Shown here one piece after another: positions 13,325 through 14,974 of a DNA stretch of 14,974 nt. The stretch lies in NCBI GenBank assembly GCA_019348445.1, contig JAHWJK010000011.1:1-14974 (forward strand), written 5' to 3'. Both the position numbers and the translations under genes were made by a program. Within the stretch, counting starts at the first letter, position 1. Each line of letters opens with the position of its first letter. A model generated the notes under the pieces. It ran no database searches. It was not told the DNA's origin and saw only the letters and a list, made by a program, of their open reading frames with translations. The stretch comes from Actinomycetota bacterium (GTDB lineage: Bacteria; Actinomycetota; CADDZG01; WHSQ01).

Positions 13325-13552
13325 TTACTGGAGTCTGAACGCCAGCAGGATCGTCGTCCCGGTGAAGATGATCGCGGTGATGACCGTGATGCGGTCGAGG
13401 TTCTTCTCCATGACGGTCGAGCCCATCGCCTGGGTCTGCATCCCCCCGCCGAACATCTCACTGACGCCGCCGCCGCGTCCCGCGTGGAGAAGGATGAAAA
13501 GGATCAACGCCAGCGAAGCGAGCAGGTGGATGACGATCAGTACGCCGGTCAC
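13325..13552 (-). CDS. secG: Preprotein translocase subunit SecG
   Basis: SecG, the small accessory subunit of the SecYEG channel. In 75 residues it has two membrane helices (about 2-22 and 54-73) joined by the conserved Gly-rich loop LLHAGRGGGVSEMFGGG. MGSTVMEKNLDRIT is the usual lead into helix 2. The GTG start at 13552 is supported by AAGGAGG seven bases upstream, one of the few clear Shine-Dalgarno sites in the window. A TAGGCT at 13581-13586 could be the -10 box of an SD-led transcript. It lies downstream of the metallopeptidase gene (48-base gap) and just upstream of the two substrate-binding genes. Confidence 0.94.
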   Translation of the reverse strand: MTGVLIVIHLLASLALILFILLHAGRGGGVSEMFGGGMQTQAMGSTVMEKNLDRITVITAIIFTGTTILLAFRLQ

Positions 13553-13600
13553 GTGGGTTCCTCCTTGGTTGTCGGCTAGCAGCCTAAAGGGGAAACGCCG

Positions 13601-14974
13601 CTATAGCGGTTGCCGCTGGACCGTGTAGATGTCGAACGGACCGACGGTCTCGCTGAACAGCGGGACGGCTCTCCAGTCCTGGCGCGATTCCCAGCGCAGA
13701 CGAACCAGGGCCCGGTCCTGAGCGCTCGCCCACCTCGTCATCGCGCGGATCCAGTTGTCGAGGTCCCGGTCGCGGACGAAGGACTGGCTCGCGAGCCGGG
13801 AGTAATAGCGCGGTTTCACGTCATCTGCGCCCTTGGTGGCGCGGGGTTGCTTGAGCCGGCGATACATCTCCCGACCGCCGTCGCCGTCGCTTTCTGCGGG
13901 GGCGCCCCACATGATCGCGAGTCCAGAAGCGTCTTCCGTTGCGATCCGCTCGCCTGCTTCCAACCCGACGACCGCGAGCAATACCGCTGCCGCAACATAT
14001 GGAAGGCGACGAGGCGGTCCGACGACCGAGCCCGCATCGGCAAGTGCCAGCAGATTCGTCACACGTCGGTTGATCCTGCTTCCCGGCTTCATGAACGCGA
14101 CAACCGCGCGATGCTTGAACTTCGAGTCGCGCACCATCTCGCACATCTTCAGGAGACTCGACGCGACGGCAAGGGGCTTCCCCGTCAACGAAGCGGCGCG
14201 GCGATCCGCTTCCAGCTCTCTGTCCGTGACGAGGTGGTGGTAGGCGAGGTGTGCGACGGGATTCCATGCGACGAGGTCTCTCAGGAAACCCGCGCCGAAC
14301 ATCACCTGGCAGTCGCGCGCTTCGAGATGCGCGACCTCGTGCGCGAGGATCGCATCGAGCTCCGCCGGATCGAGCGTGACCAGCAACTCGCGGGCGATCA
14401 GTATCCGGCGCTTTCGCGTGCCCGACGCGAACGCTCCGGGAACGCCCGGAGGGAGCAACAAGACCTCGGGCGCCTTCTTCAAGCTGGTTCCCCGCGCCAG
14501 GCGCGAGACCGTGATCGCTATCCGCTCGCGCACCACGTCGGGCAGAGGTTCACAACGACGGAGCAGGCGATGGATCGTGATCGTGCCGATGGCGCGACGC
14601 AGCAACATGAACGAGCTCACCGCAACGCCGAAGGCGAGCAACCACGATCCCGCGGTACCCGATAGCGCATACGGAGTGACGACGCCGGAGTTCGCGTCCG
14701 CGAGAAGAAGGAGGTGAAGCAGCTCGCCGGACTGTTCCGTCACCGCTCGGCCCGCCGGTTGCAAGACGCCTACCTCGGGTAACGCGGACCCTGCGTACAC
14801 ACCCGCAGCGAGTAGCGGTAAGACGAGAGGGAGGGCGAGGAAGATCCCCGACGCCAGGCCGCCCGGTTTCCCGATGAGTTTCCTCAGTAGGAGAGCCGCG
14901 AGATAAGTCACCACCGACACGACGAAGATCACGACCCACGCGGAGTCTGGTTCGAGCGAGAGGATCGTGGGCCC
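13601..14974 (-). CDS. M56/M48-type membrane zinc metallopeptidase (BlaR1-like), start beyond the right edge
   Basis: An integral-membrane zinc peptidase. Counting from GTG 14932, hydrophobic spans lie near residues 1-20, 27-50, 95-112 and 309-325. The active site is HEVAH (198-202), and the third zinc ligand is Glu239 in DRELEAD. ARELLVTLDPAELDAILAHE is the usual helix before the site. The soluble C-terminal part (about 335-443) has no recognisable sensor or beta-lactam-binding domain. The frame remains open to 14974 (GPTILSLEPDSAWVV), and GTG 14932 has neither a Shine-Dalgarno nor a TANNNT box, so the true start is probably outside the window. No BlaI-type repressor is visible. The family is confident, the role unknown. 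Confidence 0.85.
   Translation of the reverse strand, partial: GPTILSLEPDSAWVVIFVVSVVTYLAALLLRKLIGKPGGLASGIFLALPLVLPLLAAGVYAGSALPEVGVLQPAGRAVTEQSGELLHLLLLADANSGVVTPYALSGTAGSWLLAFGVAVSSFMLLRRAIGTITIHRLLRRCEPLPDVVRERIAITVSRLARGTSLKKAPEVLLLPPGVPGAFASGTRKRRILIARELLVTLDPAELDAILAHEVAHLEARDCQVMFGAGFLRDLVAWNPVAHLAYHHLVTDRELEADRRAASLTGKPLAVASSLLKMCEMVRDSKFKHRAVVAFMKPGSRINRRVTNLLALADAGSVVGPPRRLPYVAAAVLLAVVGLEAGERIATEDASGLAIMWGAPAESDGDGGREMYRRLKQPRATKGADDVKPRYYSRLASQSFVRDRDLDNWIRAMTRWASAQDRALVRLRWESRQDWRAVPLFSETVGPFDIYTVQRQPL

Noticed and set aside
1..14974. Mobile elements, CRISPR arrays, phage or toxin-antitoxin genes
   Set aside because: No spaced repeats, transposase, integrase or terminal inverted repeats were seen, and composition looks uniform throughout.

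Overview
The window looks like ordinary chromosome from a GC-rich actinobacterium (Actinomycetota), probably from a deep-branching or uncultured class rather than a well-known genus. The pointers are a Mpa/ARC-type proteasome ATPase next to TrmI, a DUF3151 protein, an LLM-class (F420-type) oxidoreductase, a short SecG and TANNNT -10 boxes. The class cannot be fixed from sequence alone. There is no sign of phage, IS elements, CRISPR or plasmid functions. Coding density is very high and no gap without a gene exceeds about 130 bases.

Layout. Positions 1-3878, all minus strand and read right to left: a lipoprotein HtrA-type protease, a ThiS/MoaD/TtuB-like sulfur carrier, a TtuA-type tRNA 2-thiolase, the tRNA m1A58 methyltransferase TrmI, then the proteasome ATPase, which runs off the left edge. 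The carrier, TtuA and TrmI genes are joined by 4-base GTGA stop/start overlaps and probably modify the tRNA T-loop. Positions 4005-5391 (minus): two small proteins I do not recognise and a DsbA-fold protein with one active-site cysteine. Positions 5415-7337 (the only plus-strand block): a HIT protein, an alpha/beta hydrolase, a candidate 17-codon coupling ORF and an LLM flavin/F420 oxidoreductase, all overlapping. Positions 7342-10256 (minus): an MFS exporter, MoeA and DUF3151. Positions 10302-10385: tRNA-Leu(GAG). Positions 10403-13310 (minus): two family-5 ABC substrate-binding lipoproteins with no permease or ATPase alongside. Positions 13325-14974 (minus): SecG and an M56/M48-type membrane metallopeptidase that runs off the right edge.

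Several things stand out. (1) Eight genes have a TANNNT hexamer ending 6-8 bases before the start codon, the mark of leaderless transcription; two of these boxes overlap between divergent genes, and one contains the stop codon of the gene upstream. (2) The TtuB-like carrier ends in Gly-Gly-Ala-Ser, so its di-glycine is masked. (3) Two genes lack a normal start where one is expected: the proteasome ATPase seems to start at ATT behind a strong Shine-Dalgarno, and the second substrate-binding lipoprotein has its signal peptide encoded upstream of the only usable GTG. I found no wholly new system. The masked-Ubl thiolation operon beside the proteasome ATPase is the best candidate for follow-up.
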